46,085 bases of DNA from an uncultured Muribaculaceae bacterium (GCA_910583775.1 CAJTYD010000010.1:1-46085), one strand, 5' to 3'; positions 16,359-25,660 are shown, counted from the stretch's first letter. Notes: generated from the letters alone by a model not told the origin. A program made the numbers and translations.

Positions 16359-16937
16359 TCAGTGGCAGCATCCGTCGCCGCAACCTGAGTCGCCGCAGCA
16401 TCCGCCATGCTCGTGGCTGCCGCAGCCTCCGCCGCAACCTCCGCAACCGGGAGTCGGCTTGAGCTCCTCGGGCGTAGCCTCGCGGACAGTCTCGATCTCA
16501 CCTTTGTAGGTCACCGTCTTTCCTGCGAAAGGATGGTTGAAATCCATCTTCACCTTGTCGCCGATCTCGAGAACCTTTCCGTAGACGCGATAGCCCTCGG
16601 CTGTCATCATCGGAATCATGGCTCCGACCTTGACCTCTTTCGCCATCTCGCCGTCCTGCATGAAGATATCTTTTTCAAGATCTATCACGTTTTCAGCAAC
16701 GTGAGGACCGAAAGCGGCCTCCGGCGGAAGTGTGACCTCGAAACGGTCGCCTGCCTTAAGGCCTTTTAATGTTGCGATCAGCCCCGGAATCACTTCCTGC
16801 GACACGCCGTAGATCATCTCGTCGGGCTCCTTCTTCGAAGCCTCGAAAAGCACTTTGCCGTCGGCGTCGTCGGTGAGGGTGTAGGAATATTTCACAAACA
16901 TTCCCGGGCCTATGATGTTTTCTTTATTCTCTGCCAT
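16359..16937 (-). CDS. slyD: FKBP-type peptidyl-prolyl isomerase, SlyD-like
   Basis: A 192-residue prolyl isomerase and chaperone. FKBP halves (VKYSYTLTDDADGKVLFEASK, PDEMIYGVSQEVIPGLIATLKGLKAGDRF) flank the insert-in-flap chaperone domain (AFGPHVAENVIDLEKDIF...MIPMMTAEGYRVYGKVLEI, NHPFAGKTV). The last 27 residues are rich in Gly, Cys and His (nine Cys, three His), a metal-binding tail like that of E. coli SlyD, which delivers nickel. Upstream there is no TAnnTTTG box but a short tandem-repeat array (16961-17034). Confidence 0.93.
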   Translation of the reverse strand: MAENKENIIGPGMFVKYSYTLTDDADGKVLFEASKKEPDEMIYGVSQEVIPGLIATLKGLKAGDRFEVTLPPEAAFGPHVAENVIDLEKDIFMQDGEMAKEVKVGAMIPMMTAEGYRVYGKVLEIGDKVKMDFNHPFAGKTVTYKGEIETVREATPEELKPTPGCGGCGGGCGSHEHGGCCGDSGCGDGCCH

Positions 16938-16960
16938 AGTTTTTATTTTTTTAATTAATT

Positions 16961-17034
16961 TATCGGGATTAATCGGGATTTAACAGGATTAATCGGGATT
17001 TATCGAGAATCTCGGGAATCTCGGGAATCTCGAG
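16961..17034. repeat. Tandem array, 10-bp then 9-bp units
   Basis: Four decamers of the type AATCGGGATT (16961-17000), then units AATCTCGGG at 17008, 17017 and a variant at 17026. It lies between DUF4919 and slyD, followed at about 17045-17070 by a reversed copy of the family-3 AT-rich repeat. Confidence 0.85.
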
Positions 17035-17073
17035 GACCCCGATTCAAAATTCAACATTCAAAATTCAAAATTA

Positions 17074-17865
17074 TCACTCGGCCGGCTCGTCGTCGGCAAC
17101 TCCCTCCTCCATCTCCTCGGGGTGCTTGAGGATATACTGCTCCTGAGGAACCACGATGTTGAAGTAGAACCCTTTGGCCGTCTTGTCGCGCTTTGACTTG
17201 CTCGTCTCGTCGGGAATCACGGTGAGATAATCGTAGCCCGGCTCGATATAGCGGGCGTCGGTGGCCTGATAGCCGAGCAGCTGGATCATGTCGTATTCAT
17301 GAACCGGATATATAACGTACCAGGCGTTTTCGATGTTCTCGCCGTTGCCCGTGCTCTTGATCGCCCCGAGAAGATGCTCGAGACGGTATTCCCAGATTTT
17401 GGCGGTCATGTCCTTGCGTTTCTCCTTGAGCACATGGACGAGAAACGACATCTGGCGCAGGTCGAAGGGATTGTCCTCGAGGGCAAGCTGCGCGTATTTG
17501 CGGATCGTGTCGATTTCCTCTTTTGTATGGGTAGCCTTCATGCGCAGGTCGTCGGTCTTTCCCGAATAGGGCGACACGCGGTAGGGATCGTAGTCCTCCT
17601 GGAACATATACCCGAGATAGAAGTGCCGGAACTCGTCGTTGGTCATCGTTGTGTCGTTTCGGTCGTAGCGCGCCTTAAGTTTCGGGAAATAATAAGGACT
17701 CGAGGGATCGAGCGTCGCGTCGCGGATGTCGGCGAGGTTTGGCTTTTCAACCACTATCTTTCGTTTGTTGGCGGTGTCGGCGCCCTGGGCCGACGCTGCG
17801 AGGGGCTGCAGAACGAACAAAGCCGCTGCGGTTATGATGTATTTTTTCAGGGATGCAATTCTCAT
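17074..17865 (-). CDS. DUF4919 secreted protein
   Basis: A 263-residue protein with a signal peptide (MRIASLKKYIITAAALFVLQPLAASAQG) and a DUF4919 domain, known only in Bacteroidetes and of unknown function. Recognisable are PNLADIRDATLDPSSPYYFPKLKARYDRNDTTMTNDEFRHFYLG near the start and YDYLTVIPDETSKSKRDKTAKGFYFNIVVPQEQYILKHP near the end. The tail is acidic. Its start is 13 bp from the pgpH stop, so it probably belongs to the relA-pgpH transcript. Confidence 0.78.
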   Translation of the reverse strand: MRIASLKKYIITAAALFVLQPLAASAQGADTANKRKIVVEKPNLADIRDATLDPSSPYYFPKLKARYDRNDTTMTNDEFRHFYLGYMFQEDYDPYRVSPYSGKTDDLRMKATHTKEEIDTIRKYAQLALEDNPFDLRQMSFLVHVLKEKRKDMTAKIWEYRLEHLLGAIKSTGNGENIENAWYVIYPVHEYDMIQLLGYQATDARYIEPGYDYLTVIPDETSKSKRDKTAKGFYFNIVVPQEQYILKHPEEMEEGVADDEPAE

Positions 17866-17878
17866 AAGTCAAAATAAG

Positions 17879-20005
17879 TTATTTCGCTGAATCGTCAGGC
17901 TTCTTCTCCTCCACTTCGTGCGACCTTTCTTCTGCAACGGCTGTGGCGGTGTTTTTGTTCATCTCGGGATATACCACCCTGGAATGGTAGATGGTAGCGA
18001 GGCGTTTCTTGAAAGTTTCCTTGATTGTCTCGATATCGCGGAAGCTGATGGGGGAGTTCTTATACAGACCGTCGCTCTCCTGAGCGGTGATGATCTTGTC
18101 GACCAGAGCGCTGATAGCCTCCGGCGAATAGTCTTTTAGACTCCTTGATGCCGCTTCCACCGAATCGGCCATCATGAGTATGGTCGTCTCTTTCGAGCGG
18201 GGATTGGGACCCGGGTATGTGAACTTGCTTCTGTCGACCACCTTGTCGGGATTCTGGTTGACGGCGGTGTTGTAGAAATATCGGGTCACGCTCTTGCCAT
18301 GATGCTCGGCGATGAAGTCTCGGATCACCTGCGGAAGTTTAGCTTTGGCGGCGATCTGGAGGCCCCCGGTTACGTGCGATATTATCTTCTGGGCCGACGT
18401 CTCGGGATTGAGGCCAGTGTGCGGGTTGACGCCGTGCTGGTTTTCAGTGAAGAAAATGGGGCTCTCGAGCTTTCCGATGTCATGGTAAAGCGCGCCGGTG
18501 CGGACAAGCTGCGTGTTGGCGCCGATGGCGCGTGCGGCTTCGGAAGCGAGCGTCGAAACCTGCATGGAATGCTGGAACGTGCCGGGAGCCTCTTCAGCCA
18601 GACGGCGCAGCAGAGGAGTGTTGATGTCGGAGAGCTCCACAAGCGTGACGGTGGAGGTGAATCCGAACACCTTCTCGATGATGAGGTTGAGAATATAGGC
18701 GAAGGAAAGGGTGACGCAGTTGATGGCGAAGATGCCGATCATGCGCCAGGAGAAGGTGGTCAGGTCGCCTTCGTTAAGCAGTTTTATCACTATATAGGCC
18801 ACGCAGTAGGCGATGAAGCATAACAGCGCGGTGCGCAGAAGCTGCGAGCGCTGCGTGAGCTGATGGATACTGAAGGCTCCCACCATTCCGACCACCAGCT
18901 CTATGAATATGAACTGGAACTGGAACACGGCGTTTATCGCCGAAATCATTACCGTGACGAGCAGAGAGAATATCGCGGTCCGCGAGTCGAAGAATATCAG
19001 GATCACAAGCGGAACGGCGGCGAAAGGCACAAGATAGATTCCGTTGGTGAAATATTCCGACATGAGGATGGCGAAGAGGATGAAGAGCGTGATGAAGATC
19101 ATCAGAAAGGTCATCTTCTTTATGCTGCGGTAGAATATCCAGCGGTATTGCGACAGGAAGAGATAGAGACCGCCGAAGCATATCAGGATATAAAGCGCCT
19201 GGCCCACATAGAAATAGGTGTGGCTGGCGTCGTTTTCCTGCGTACGCTTGAGCATATCCATGTATGTGTTGAGGTTTGTGAAGATCTGGGGCGTAATTAT
19301 CTCGCCGCGGTCTACGATCCTCTGTCCTTTCTTGATCACGCCCGTGGCGCCGTTGACGTTGAGGTATTCCTGGTTGCGGAATTTGGAGTCGGCCATGGAA
19401 TCGGTGATGACGTTCGGGGACAGGCAGATGTTGAGGGCTTTTGCCATTTCTCCTTCAAGGGGATGCTGCTGGGCGAAGGCGCCGGTGGAGCGGTAGATTG
19501 AGTCGATATATTCGAATGCCCGCGCCGGCGACATCATCGCCGAGGCATCGGTGGTCTCCACGGCGCTCGCGCCGTCTTCGCTGCCGGAAATCCTTACGCG
19601 CATCGGATGGAAACGTGCCACTTCATCATAAACTTTCGATTCGAGGATTCCGCGGGAATAGGCGTCGCGGAGGAGCCGTTCGAGAATGGCGGCCTGTGTC
19701 GGCTCGTTGAGGGCTCGGGAGGCGTTGACGAAGCGTTCGAGCGAGGATTTGGCGACCTCCGGATCGCGTTTGACGAAGGGGATGAAGTTGGCGTCTATGC
19801 TGTCGCGCAGCTGTCGGGCGGTGGTGGAGTCGCGGAGTATGGGCGTATCGAAATCAGCCGTGAGCAACGGATATTTCCAGGGCTGGTTGAGCTCGTAGCT
19901 GTACGACTGGTGGTCGGCCTTGGGGAGCAGCAGCATTATCACCGCTGTCGCGCCGAGCAGAAGTCCGAGCCGTGTCAGGTTAAGTTTGCTTATGAATCTC
20001 TTCAT
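17879..20005 (-). CDS. PgpH-like 7TM-HD phosphodiesterase (c-di-AMP)
   Basis: A 708-residue membrane protein of the 7TMR-HD family; PgpH members hydrolyse cyclic di-AMP. Order: a first membrane helix (about 11-27), an extracytoplasmic domain (about 30-260), a bundle of about seven membrane helices (about 268-445), then a cytoplasmic HD domain with TGALYHDIGKLESPIFF (His-Asp about 506), later histidines in ENQHG, IISHV and AEHHGKS, and the closing LMMADSVEAASRSL. The C-terminal tail is charged. Start is 21 bp downstream of the relA stop, so the two are cotranscribed. The match to PgpH is by domain layout; the cyclic nucleotide itself is inferred. Confidence 0.88.
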   Translation of the reverse strand: MKRFISKLNLTRLGLLLGATAVIMLLLPKADHQSYSYELNQPWKYPLLTADFDTPILRDSTTARQLRDSIDANFIPFVKRDPEVAKSSLERFVNASRALNEPTQAAILERLLRDAYSRGILESKVYDEVARFHPMRVRISGSEDGASAVETTDASAMMSPARAFEYIDSIYRSTGAFAQQHPLEGEMAKALNICLSPNVITDSMADSKFRNQEYLNVNGATGVIKKGQRIVDRGEIITPQIFTNLNTYMDMLKRTQENDASHTYFYVGQALYILICFGGLYLFLSQYRWIFYRSIKKMTFLMIFITLFILFAILMSEYFTNGIYLVPFAAVPLVILIFFDSRTAIFSLLVTVMISAINAVFQFQFIFIELVVGMVGAFSIHQLTQRSQLLRTALLCFIAYCVAYIVIKLLNEGDLTTFSWRMIGIFAINCVTLSFAYILNLIIEKVFGFTSTVTLVELSDINTPLLRRLAEEAPGTFQHSMQVSTLASEAARAIGANTQLVRTGALYHDIGKLESPIFFTENQHGVNPHTGLNPETSAQKIISHVTGGLQIAAKAKLPQVIRDFIAEHHGKSVTRYFYNTAVNQNPDKVVDRSKFTYPGPNPRSKETTILMMADSVEAASRSLKDYSPEAISALVDKIITAQESDGLYKNSPISFRDIETIKETFKKRLATIYHSRVVYPEMNKNTATAVAEERSHEVEEKKPDDSAK

Positions 20006-20026
20006 AGTAATAATTTCTTAGTCGGA

Positions 20027-22243
20027 TCAGGAAACACGCTTTGCGAATTTCACGCCTTTTATTTCTTTGAGGCTCCGGCAGATCAGCTCCACGGTCTCGA
20101 CGGTGTCGATCTGCACGTCGAGATCGCAGTGGAAAACCTCCTGTCTGGCTGCGATGTTGAGGCTCCGGATGTTCACTCCGAGCTGTTGGGAGACGAGCTT
20201 TGTTATCTCTTCGAGAATGCCGTGGCGGTCGAGGCCGTCGATACTGATGCGGGCCATGAATTTCTCGGCAACACCGCCCCAGACCGTAGCCACGAGCCGC
20301 GATCCGAACGAGCTCTTGAGGCGCATGGCGTTGGGACAGCTCACTTTGTGGAGCACCACCTCTTCGTTTTCGTTGACAAAGCCGAGAACGTCATCGCCCG
20401 GAATCGGCGAGCAGCAGGTGTCAAGCCTGTAGTTGGGCTCGTCGGCGTCGGGATGCAGGACATAGACTTTCTTGCGGTCGACCGGCGGTTTCTTCACCTC
20501 TTTTTCCTCCTCGCTGACGGAGCTTTTCCGCGAGGAGAACGGATTGCGCAGAAGTTTGGAGAGAATCGACGACTTGCTTTTGTTGAGGTCCTTGAGCTGC
20601 TTGGTGGAGAGGTTTATCTCATCGTTGGCGAGCATGAGGTAGAGGTCGTCGGCGGTGGTGAGATGGAAGTTGCCAATCAGGCGCGCGATGAGTTCGGGGG
20701 TAGGCTTCACACCCTCCTTCTCGAGAAATTCCTCGAAAAGTTTCATGCCTCGCGACAGAAGTTTTTTTCTGTCTTTGCGGAGGATGGCGCGCAGGCGGTT
20801 CTGTGCTTTGGCCGACTGGATGAACTGCATCCATTCCGGCTGTGGCGACTGCGATTCGGATGTGATGATCTCCACCTGGTCGCCGCTGCCGAGACGATGG
20901 GAGATAGGCACGAGGCGATGGTTGATCTTGCCGGCGATGCAGTGAGTGCCGAGCTGGGTATGGATTGCGAAGGCCATGTCGAGCACGGTGGAGCCGGCCG
21001 GCAGGGTGATGAGGTCGCCCTTGGGCGTGAACACGTATATCTCCGCGGAGAAGAGGTTGAGCTTGATGGTATCGAGAAAGTCGATGGCGTTTGGCTCGGG
21101 GTTGGCGAGGATGTCCTTGATGGTGTTCATCCATTTGTCGAGCTCCGTGTCGTCTTCCTGAATTCCCGATTTGTATTTCCAGTGGGCGGCGTAGCCGAGC
21201 TCGGCGATCTCGTTCATTTTCCGGGAGCGGATCTGGACCTCGATCCAGCGTCCGTCCGGGCCCATGGCCGTGAGGTGGAGGGCCCGGTAGCCGTTTGCCT
21301 TCGGGGTGCTCGTCCAGTCGCGCAGCCGGTCGGGATGAACCTTGTGGCCGTCGGTGAAGAAGGTGTAGATCTCCCAGCAGCGGATGCGCTCAAGCGCATC
21401 GTCCTCGTTTTCGAAGATGACGCGGACTGCATATATGTCGTAGATTTCCTCGAAAGGCACTTTCTTTTTCTCCATCTTGTTGTAGATGGAATAGGCGCTT
21501 TTCACCCTCGCCTTTATCTCATATCTGAAACCGGCGTCGTCGAGTTTCTTCCTTACCGGGCCGACAAACTCCTCGACTATGCGCTCGCGATATTCATGGC
21601 TCTGGCTAACCTTGGCCATTATCTCGGCGTATTTCTGCGGGTGTTCGTATTTGAAGGCGAGGTCCTCGAGCTCGTCCTTTATCTTGTAGAGGCCAAGACG
21701 GTGGGCGAGCGGGGCGTAGACATAAAGGGTCTCTCCGGCGATCTTGTATTGCTTCTCGGGGCGCATAGAGCCTAAAGTCCGCATATTGTGCAGACGGTCG
21801 GCCATCTTGATGAGCACCACGCGGATGTCGGTCGACATCGAGAGAAGAAGCTTGCGGAAGTTCTCGGCCTGCAGCGAGGCGCGGTCGCCGAAGATGCCGC
21901 CTGAGATTTTTGTGAGACCCTCGACGATCGAGGCTATCTTGGGGCCGAAATTGGCTTCGATGTCCTCTTTTGTGAATTCCGTGTCTTCGACAACGTCGTG
22001 AAGCAGGGCGGCGCATATCGATGTGGAGCCGAGCCCGAGCTCGGAGATCACGATCTGCGCCACTGCGATGGGATGTAGGATATATGGCTCCCCGCTGCGC
22101 CTTCTCACCCCTTTATGGGCGGCTTTGGCAAACTTATAGGCGCGCTCGATCACCTCCACTTTCTTGCGGTGGTTGCTCGTCAGGTATGCCGTAAGTAATT
22201 TCTGATAGGCATCCTCTATGAGTCTGTCTTCCTCGAGTGCTGT
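20027..22243 (-). CDS. Bifunctional (p)ppGpp synthetase/hydrolase
   Basis: RelA/SpoT-family long RSH enzyme that makes and degrades the stringent-response alarmone. Order: HD hydrolase domain (RRSGEPYILHPIAVAQIV, ALLHDVVEDTEF intact, so hydrolase should work), synthetase domain (YSIYNKM, EIYDIYAVRVIF, RDWTSTPKANGYRALH, WIEVQIRSRKMNEIAELGYAAHWKYK), TGS (YVFTPKGDLITLPAGSTVLDMAFAIH), a zinc-finger-like helical region with CCSPIPGDD and a C-terminal ACT domain. Start: an ATG at 22306 is in frame, but a consensus promoter (22277-22307) overlaps it, so the ATG at 22243 (MTALEEDRL) is preferred, giving 738 residues. Followed after 21 bp by pgpH. Confidence 0.93.
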   Translation of the reverse strand, partial: TALEEDRLIEDAYQKLLTAYLTSNHRKKVEVIERAYKFAKAAHKGVRRRSGEPYILHPIAVAQIVISELGLGSTSICAALLHDVVEDTEFTKEDIEANFGPKIASIVEGLTKISGGIFGDRASLQAENFRKLLLSMSTDIRVVLIKMADRLHNMRTLGSMRPEKQYKIAGETLYVYAPLAHRLGLYKIKDELEDLAFKYEHPQKYAEIMAKVSQSHEYRERIVEEFVGPVRKKLDDAGFRYEIKARVKSAYSIYNKMEKKKVPFEEIYDIYAVRVIFENEDDALERIRCWEIYTFFTDGHKVHPDRLRDWTSTPKANGYRALHLTAMGPDGRWIEVQIRSRKMNEIAELGYAAHWKYKSGIQEDDTELDKWMNTIKDILANPEPNAIDFLDTIKLNLFSAEIYVFTPKGDLITLPAGSTVLDMAFAIHTQLGTHCIAGKINHRLVPISHRLGSGDQVEIITSESQSPQPEWMQFIQSAKAQNRLRAILRKDRKKLLSRGMKLFEEFLEKEGVKPTPELIARLIGNFHLTTADDLYLMLANDEINLSTKQLKDLNKSKSSILSKLLRNPFSSRKSSVSEEEKEVKKPPVDRKKVYVLHPDADEPNYRLDTCCSPIPGDDVLGFVNENEEVVLHKVSCPNAMRLKSSFGSRLVATVWGGVAEKFMARISIDGLDRHGILEEITKLVSQQLGVNIRSLNIAARQEVFHCDLDVQIDTVETVELICRSLKEIKGVKFAKRVS

Positions 22244-22276
22244 CATTGCCAAGTATTTTTGAGGGTATTCCTTTCC

Positions 22277-22307
22277 CAAAATTAGTAATTCTGCGTCATA
22301 ATTCAAA
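22277..22307 (-). promoter_or_regulatory. Promoter of the relA/spoT-pgpH unit
   Basis: On the minus strand TTTG (22307-22304), 19 bp, then TAATTTTG (22284-22277): a complete match to the Bacteroidetes consensus. Predicted transcription start about 22270, leaving about 27 nt before the ATG at 22243. Confidence 0.75.
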
Positions 22308-22402
22308 GAATATGAGAGTTAAAATTAAACTAAAATTAAGCTCCATTCCCCGAAACTGACTGAATTCGGGAAATGGAGCGGTATTTCGGGGAGAAATAAG
22401 TA

Positions 22403-24814
22403 TTACAGAGTCAGGGTTTTGACTCCTTCGGGGCGTAGGCTGACCTCGATGCTTCGGCTGCCGTGAATCAGCTTTGTCTTGCCTCCTTTGGCCGAACGGA
22501 GGGTTACTTTGGCTTTTTCGGGGGATTTCCATTCGATGTCTACCTCGAATCCGCCGCGGGCCTTCAGTCCCTTCACGGCCCCGGATCTCCAGCCGGCGGG
22601 GAGGGCGGGGAGGACCGTTATGGTTTCGGGCGTGCTCTGCAGGAGCATTTCGGCCACTCCGGCGCTTCCGCCGAAGTTGCCGTCGATCTGGAAGGGGGAG
22701 TGGGCGTCGAGAAGGTTGGGATATGTTCCTCCGCCACGCTTGGCGTCTTCACCCTTATAGCCGTCCGGGCTTATGTATTTCAGCAGTTTGCGATAGTAAT
22801 GATATGCGTTTTGGGGGTCTGCGAGGCGGGCGAAGAGGTTCACGCGCCAGCCGGTGCTCCATCCGGTGGATCTGTCGCCGCGGAGCTCGAGGGTACGCGA
22901 GGCGGCTTTGGCGAGCTCTGGAGTGGCGTCAGGGGTTATGTGATGGCCGGGATAAAGGCCGAATAGATGCGACTGGTGGCGGTGGGTAGGCTCGGATTCC
23001 TTCCAGTCGCGCTGCCATTCCTGGAGCTGGCCGCGGGCTCCGATATGATATGGCTCCATACGTGCTATGGCATCTGTCGCCTCCTTGACGAAGCCTGGGT
23101 CTTTGCCTAAAATTTTCGCGGCGTCGATGGCGTCGGCGAGGCATTCGCGGATCATGGCGAGGTCGGCCGTGGTGCCTGTCGAGGTGGCTGTCCGGTAACC
23201 GTCGTCGGTGACGAAGATGTTTTCAGGCGAAGTTCCGGGCGATGTGGTGAGCTTCCCGTTTTTCTCCACCATCCAGCCGAGGCAGAAGTCGGCCGCTCCC
23301 TTGAGATAGGGGTAGTATTTTTTGAGGAATTCCTTATCCTGCGTGAACTGATAGTGCTCCCAGATGTGGGTTGCGAGCCAAGCGCCTCCCATGGTCCAGT
23401 TTGCCCAGGAGGGGTGGCCGGTGTTGAGGCCCACCGGGTTTGTCATGGCCCAGATGTCGGTGTTCTGACCGAGGTTCCAGCCTTTCTCCACGCCGTAATA
23501 TGCCTTGGCGGATTTTTCGCCGGATTTCGAGAGCGCGGCGATAAAATCCATCAGAGGAAGATGCAGCTCGCTGAGGTTTGTGGTCTCCGCTCCCCAGTAG
23601 TTTTCCTCGAGGTTGATGTTGGAGGTGTAATTTGAGCTCCAGGGGGGAAGGAGACGTTCGTTCCAGAGGCCCTGCAGGTTTGCAGGAACGCCGTGGGTGC
23701 GCGAGCAGGAGATGAGGAGGTATCTGCCGAACTGGAAGTATAGGGCCTCGAGTTCGGGGTTGGCCATGTTCTTTTCGGTGTATAGGTAGAGCTGGCGGTC
23801 GGTGGGGAGAGCGGAGGTCTGTGGGTCGGTTGCTCCGAGGTCGAGCTCCACGCGGCTGAAGAGTGCCGAGTAGTCGTCGATATGGTCCTTGCGGAGAGTG
23901 TCGAAGCTCTTCGCCGAGGCTTTTTTGATTATGCGTCTGGCGTCGGCGAGGTTGTCGCGGCCTTCGGTGGCGGGATTCTTGTCGAAGCCGTTGAAGCTGG
24001 TTGTGTTGGTTATGAGCAGTGTGGCGTCATGACATCCGGAGATGCGCAGACGTCCGTCGGGTAGGGCCTCGAGGCTGCCGTCTTTAAGGATCGGACGGAT
24101 GATGGTGGTGAAACGGATTCCGCGTTCAGGGTCGTAGAAGTGTTTCTTTTCGGCGTCATAGTATACGGGGAGGGAGTGATAGGCGGCATAGCCGTTGGCT
24201 ATGATCTCGTTGTCGGCGGTCTTGGTCTTGCAGGGGAGCTGCGAGGAGAAGGAGAGGGTCACGGAGAAACCCTGCGGGGCGTCGGAACGGAGTCGCGCCA
24301 CGATCACCGAATCTGGCGAAGAGGCGAAATATTCCGTGGAATAGTTCTTTCCGTCGATTTTGTATTCAGTAAGGGATGTGGCGTTGCGGATGTCGAGCTC
24401 ACGGTAATAATCCGTGGCGTCGTCGCGGCTGTCGTCGCGTGTGATGGTCAGGTTGCCGAGAGGCTGGTAGTTTTCGCTGAAATGCCCCTGGACAAGGAGC
24501 TGCAGGGAGTCGGCGGCGCGATAGTCTCCGCGGTCGAGGGCGGCGCGTATTTCCGGGATGGCCTTGTATGCCTCGGGGGAGTGGACAGTGGTTTCGGGTT
24601 CGCCGGTCCAGAGGGTGATGTCGTTGAGCGACAGACGGTCAGACCTGACGCCGCCGTAGACGGTGGCGCCGATTCTGCCGTTGCCTATCACGAGGGCTTC
24701 CTCAAAGAACTGCGCCGGACGGTCGTAATGCAGTTTCAGCGGCCTGCCCGGCGCTGCGGCCGCCGCGGCAATCACCGTCATTGCGGCCGCCATGATGGAA
24801 AACACTTTTCTCAT
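22403..24814 (-). CDS. GH95 alpha-L-fucosidase/galactosidase, exported
   Basis: An 803-residue glycoside hydrolase of family 95, which removes terminal alpha-1,2-fucose (some members galactose) from host or plant glycans. Signal peptide at 1-21. N-terminal beta domain with LVIGNGRIGATVYGGV and LSLNDITLWTGEP; (alpha/alpha)6 barrel with the substrate Asn pair in SNINLEENYW (about 399 and 401), the catalytic Glu in TSPGTSPENIF (about 531) and the Asp of FQIDGNFGG (about 711). The WSTGWRVNLFARL segment is also present. No susC/D pair is adjacent. A signal-peptidase I type start suggests the periplasm. Single gene with its own promoter (24863-24870). Confidence 0.93.
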   Translation of the reverse strand: MRKVFSIMAAAMTVIAAAAAAPGRPLKLHYDRPAQFFEEALVIGNGRIGATVYGGVRSDRLSLNDITLWTGEPETTVHSPEAYKAIPEIRAALDRGDYRAADSLQLLVQGHFSENYQPLGNLTITRDDSRDDATDYYRELDIRNATSLTEYKIDGKNYSTEYFASSPDSVIVARLRSDAPQGFSVTLSFSSQLPCKTKTADNEIIANGYAAYHSLPVYYDAEKKHFYDPERGIRFTTIIRPILKDGSLEALPDGRLRISGCHDATLLITNTTSFNGFDKNPATEGRDNLADARRIIKKASAKSFDTLRKDHIDDYSALFSRVELDLGATDPQTSALPTDRQLYLYTEKNMANPELEALYFQFGRYLLISCSRTHGVPANLQGLWNERLLPPWSSNYTSNINLEENYWGAETTNLSELHLPLMDFIAALSKSGEKSAKAYYGVEKGWNLGQNTDIWAMTNPVGLNTGHPSWANWTMGGAWLATHIWEHYQFTQDKEFLKKYYPYLKGAADFCLGWMVEKNGKLTTSPGTSPENIFVTDDGYRTATSTGTTADLAMIRECLADAIDAAKILGKDPGFVKEATDAIARMEPYHIGARGQLQEWQRDWKESEPTHRHQSHLFGLYPGHHITPDATPELAKAASRTLELRGDRSTGWSTGWRVNLFARLADPQNAYHYYRKLLKYISPDGYKGEDAKRGGGTYPNLLDAHSPFQIDGNFGGSAGVAEMLLQSTPETITVLPALPAGWRSGAVKGLKARGGFEVDIEWKSPEKAKVTLRSAKGGKTKLIHGSRSIEVSLRPEGVKTLTL

Positions 24815-24862
24815 ATTTTCGTAAATGGTTATTATCGTTTGGTCGTGATTCTGATTTCAACG

Positions 24863-24870
24863 CAAAGATA
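24863..24870 (-). promoter_or_regulatory. -7 box of the GH95 gene
   Basis: TATCTTTG on the minus strand matches TAnnTTTG, about 50 bp upstream of the GH95 start. Confidence 0.55.
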
Positions 24871-24947
24871 ATCTTTATTATGCAATTTTTTCTAATCGAA
24901 AGGGGAAATAGTGTTGACGGAATTTCCGGGTTAATGGGTTTTATTTG

Positions 24948-24955
24948 TAATTTTG
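24948..24955 (+). promoter_or_regulatory. -7 box of the B3/B4-domain gene
   Basis: TAATTTTG matches TAnnTTTG, 36 bp before the ATG at 24992. The longest open frame begins with TTG at 24953, inside this box, which excludes that start. Confidence 0.55.
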
Positions 24956-24991
24956 TGGGAAATTGTTGTAAAAAAAGAAATTGAAGGAAGT

Positions 24992-25660
24992 ATGACAGGG
25001 ATAAAGATAGAGGATGTGGTAAGAGAGGCGGCCCCCGGGCTGAAGGTGATGGCTATCGAAGCGGAGGTAAGCAATCCGCCGACAACGGATGAACTCTGGC
25101 AGGAGCTTGGCGATGTGGCGAGCGAGATAAAGGCGACTTATGAGATGCCGCAGATCAACAAGCGGCCTGCTATCGCGGCGACGCGATCGGCCTACAAGGC
25201 GCTGGGCAAGGATCCTAACCGCTACCGTCCGTCTTCGGAGGCGCTGTGCCGCCGCGTGGTCAAGGGTATGGAGCTATACAGAATCGACGCTTTAGTGGAC
25301 ATCATTAATCTTATCAGCCTTAAGTCGGGCTATTCGATCGGTGGTTTCGACGCCGACAGGATTGACGGCGATACGGTGACGCTCGGCAGAGGCGCTCAGG
25401 ACGAACCCTACGAAGGAATCGGTCGTGGGATGCTGAATATCGAGGGAATGCCCGTCTATCGCGACAGGACAGGCGGTATCGGTACGCCTACAAGCGACAA
25501 CGAGCGCACCAAGCTCACACCCGAGACACGCCGGCTGCTGATGATCGTGAACGATTACGGCGACGAAATGCCGTTGCCTGAAGTGGAGAGACTTACGCGC
25601 CGTCTGCTTGAGAAGTATTGCAACGCGCGCAACATCGAGGTCTTGGAGATTCATGCCTGA
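24992..25660 (+). CDS. B3/B4 tRNA-binding-domain protein
   Basis: A 222-residue stand-alone relative of the B3/B4 domain of phenylalanyl-tRNA synthetase beta chain, the part that in the synthetase edits Tyr-tRNA(Phe). The typical stretches are RPAIAATRSAYKALGKDPNRYRPSSEALCRRVVKG and LVDIINLISLKSGYSIGGFDADRI, followed by RGMLNIEGMPVYRDRTGGIGTPTSDNERT. A trans-editing or tRNA-checking role is an inference. Convergent with yaaA, 43 bp between their stops. Confidence 0.85.
   Translation: MTGIKIEDVVREAAPGLKVMAIEAEVSNPPTTDELWQELGDVASEIKATYEMPQINKRPAIAATRSAYKALGKDPNRYRPSSEALCRRVVKGMELYRIDALVDIINLISLKSGYSIGGFDADRIDGDTVTLGRGAQDEPYEGIGRGMLNIEGMPVYRDRTGGIGTPTSDNERTKLTPETRRLLMIVNDYGDEMPLPEVERLTRRLLEKYCNARNIEVLEIHA

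Noticed and set aside
19607..21775. 722-codon open frame antisense to relA/spoT and pgpH
   Set aside because: It is the shadow of GC-rich codons in the two real genes, spans both, and has no recognisable domain, promoter or start context.
24953..24991. TTG start for the B3/B4 gene
   Set aside because: It overlaps the TAATTTTG promoter box; the ATG at 24992 is better.
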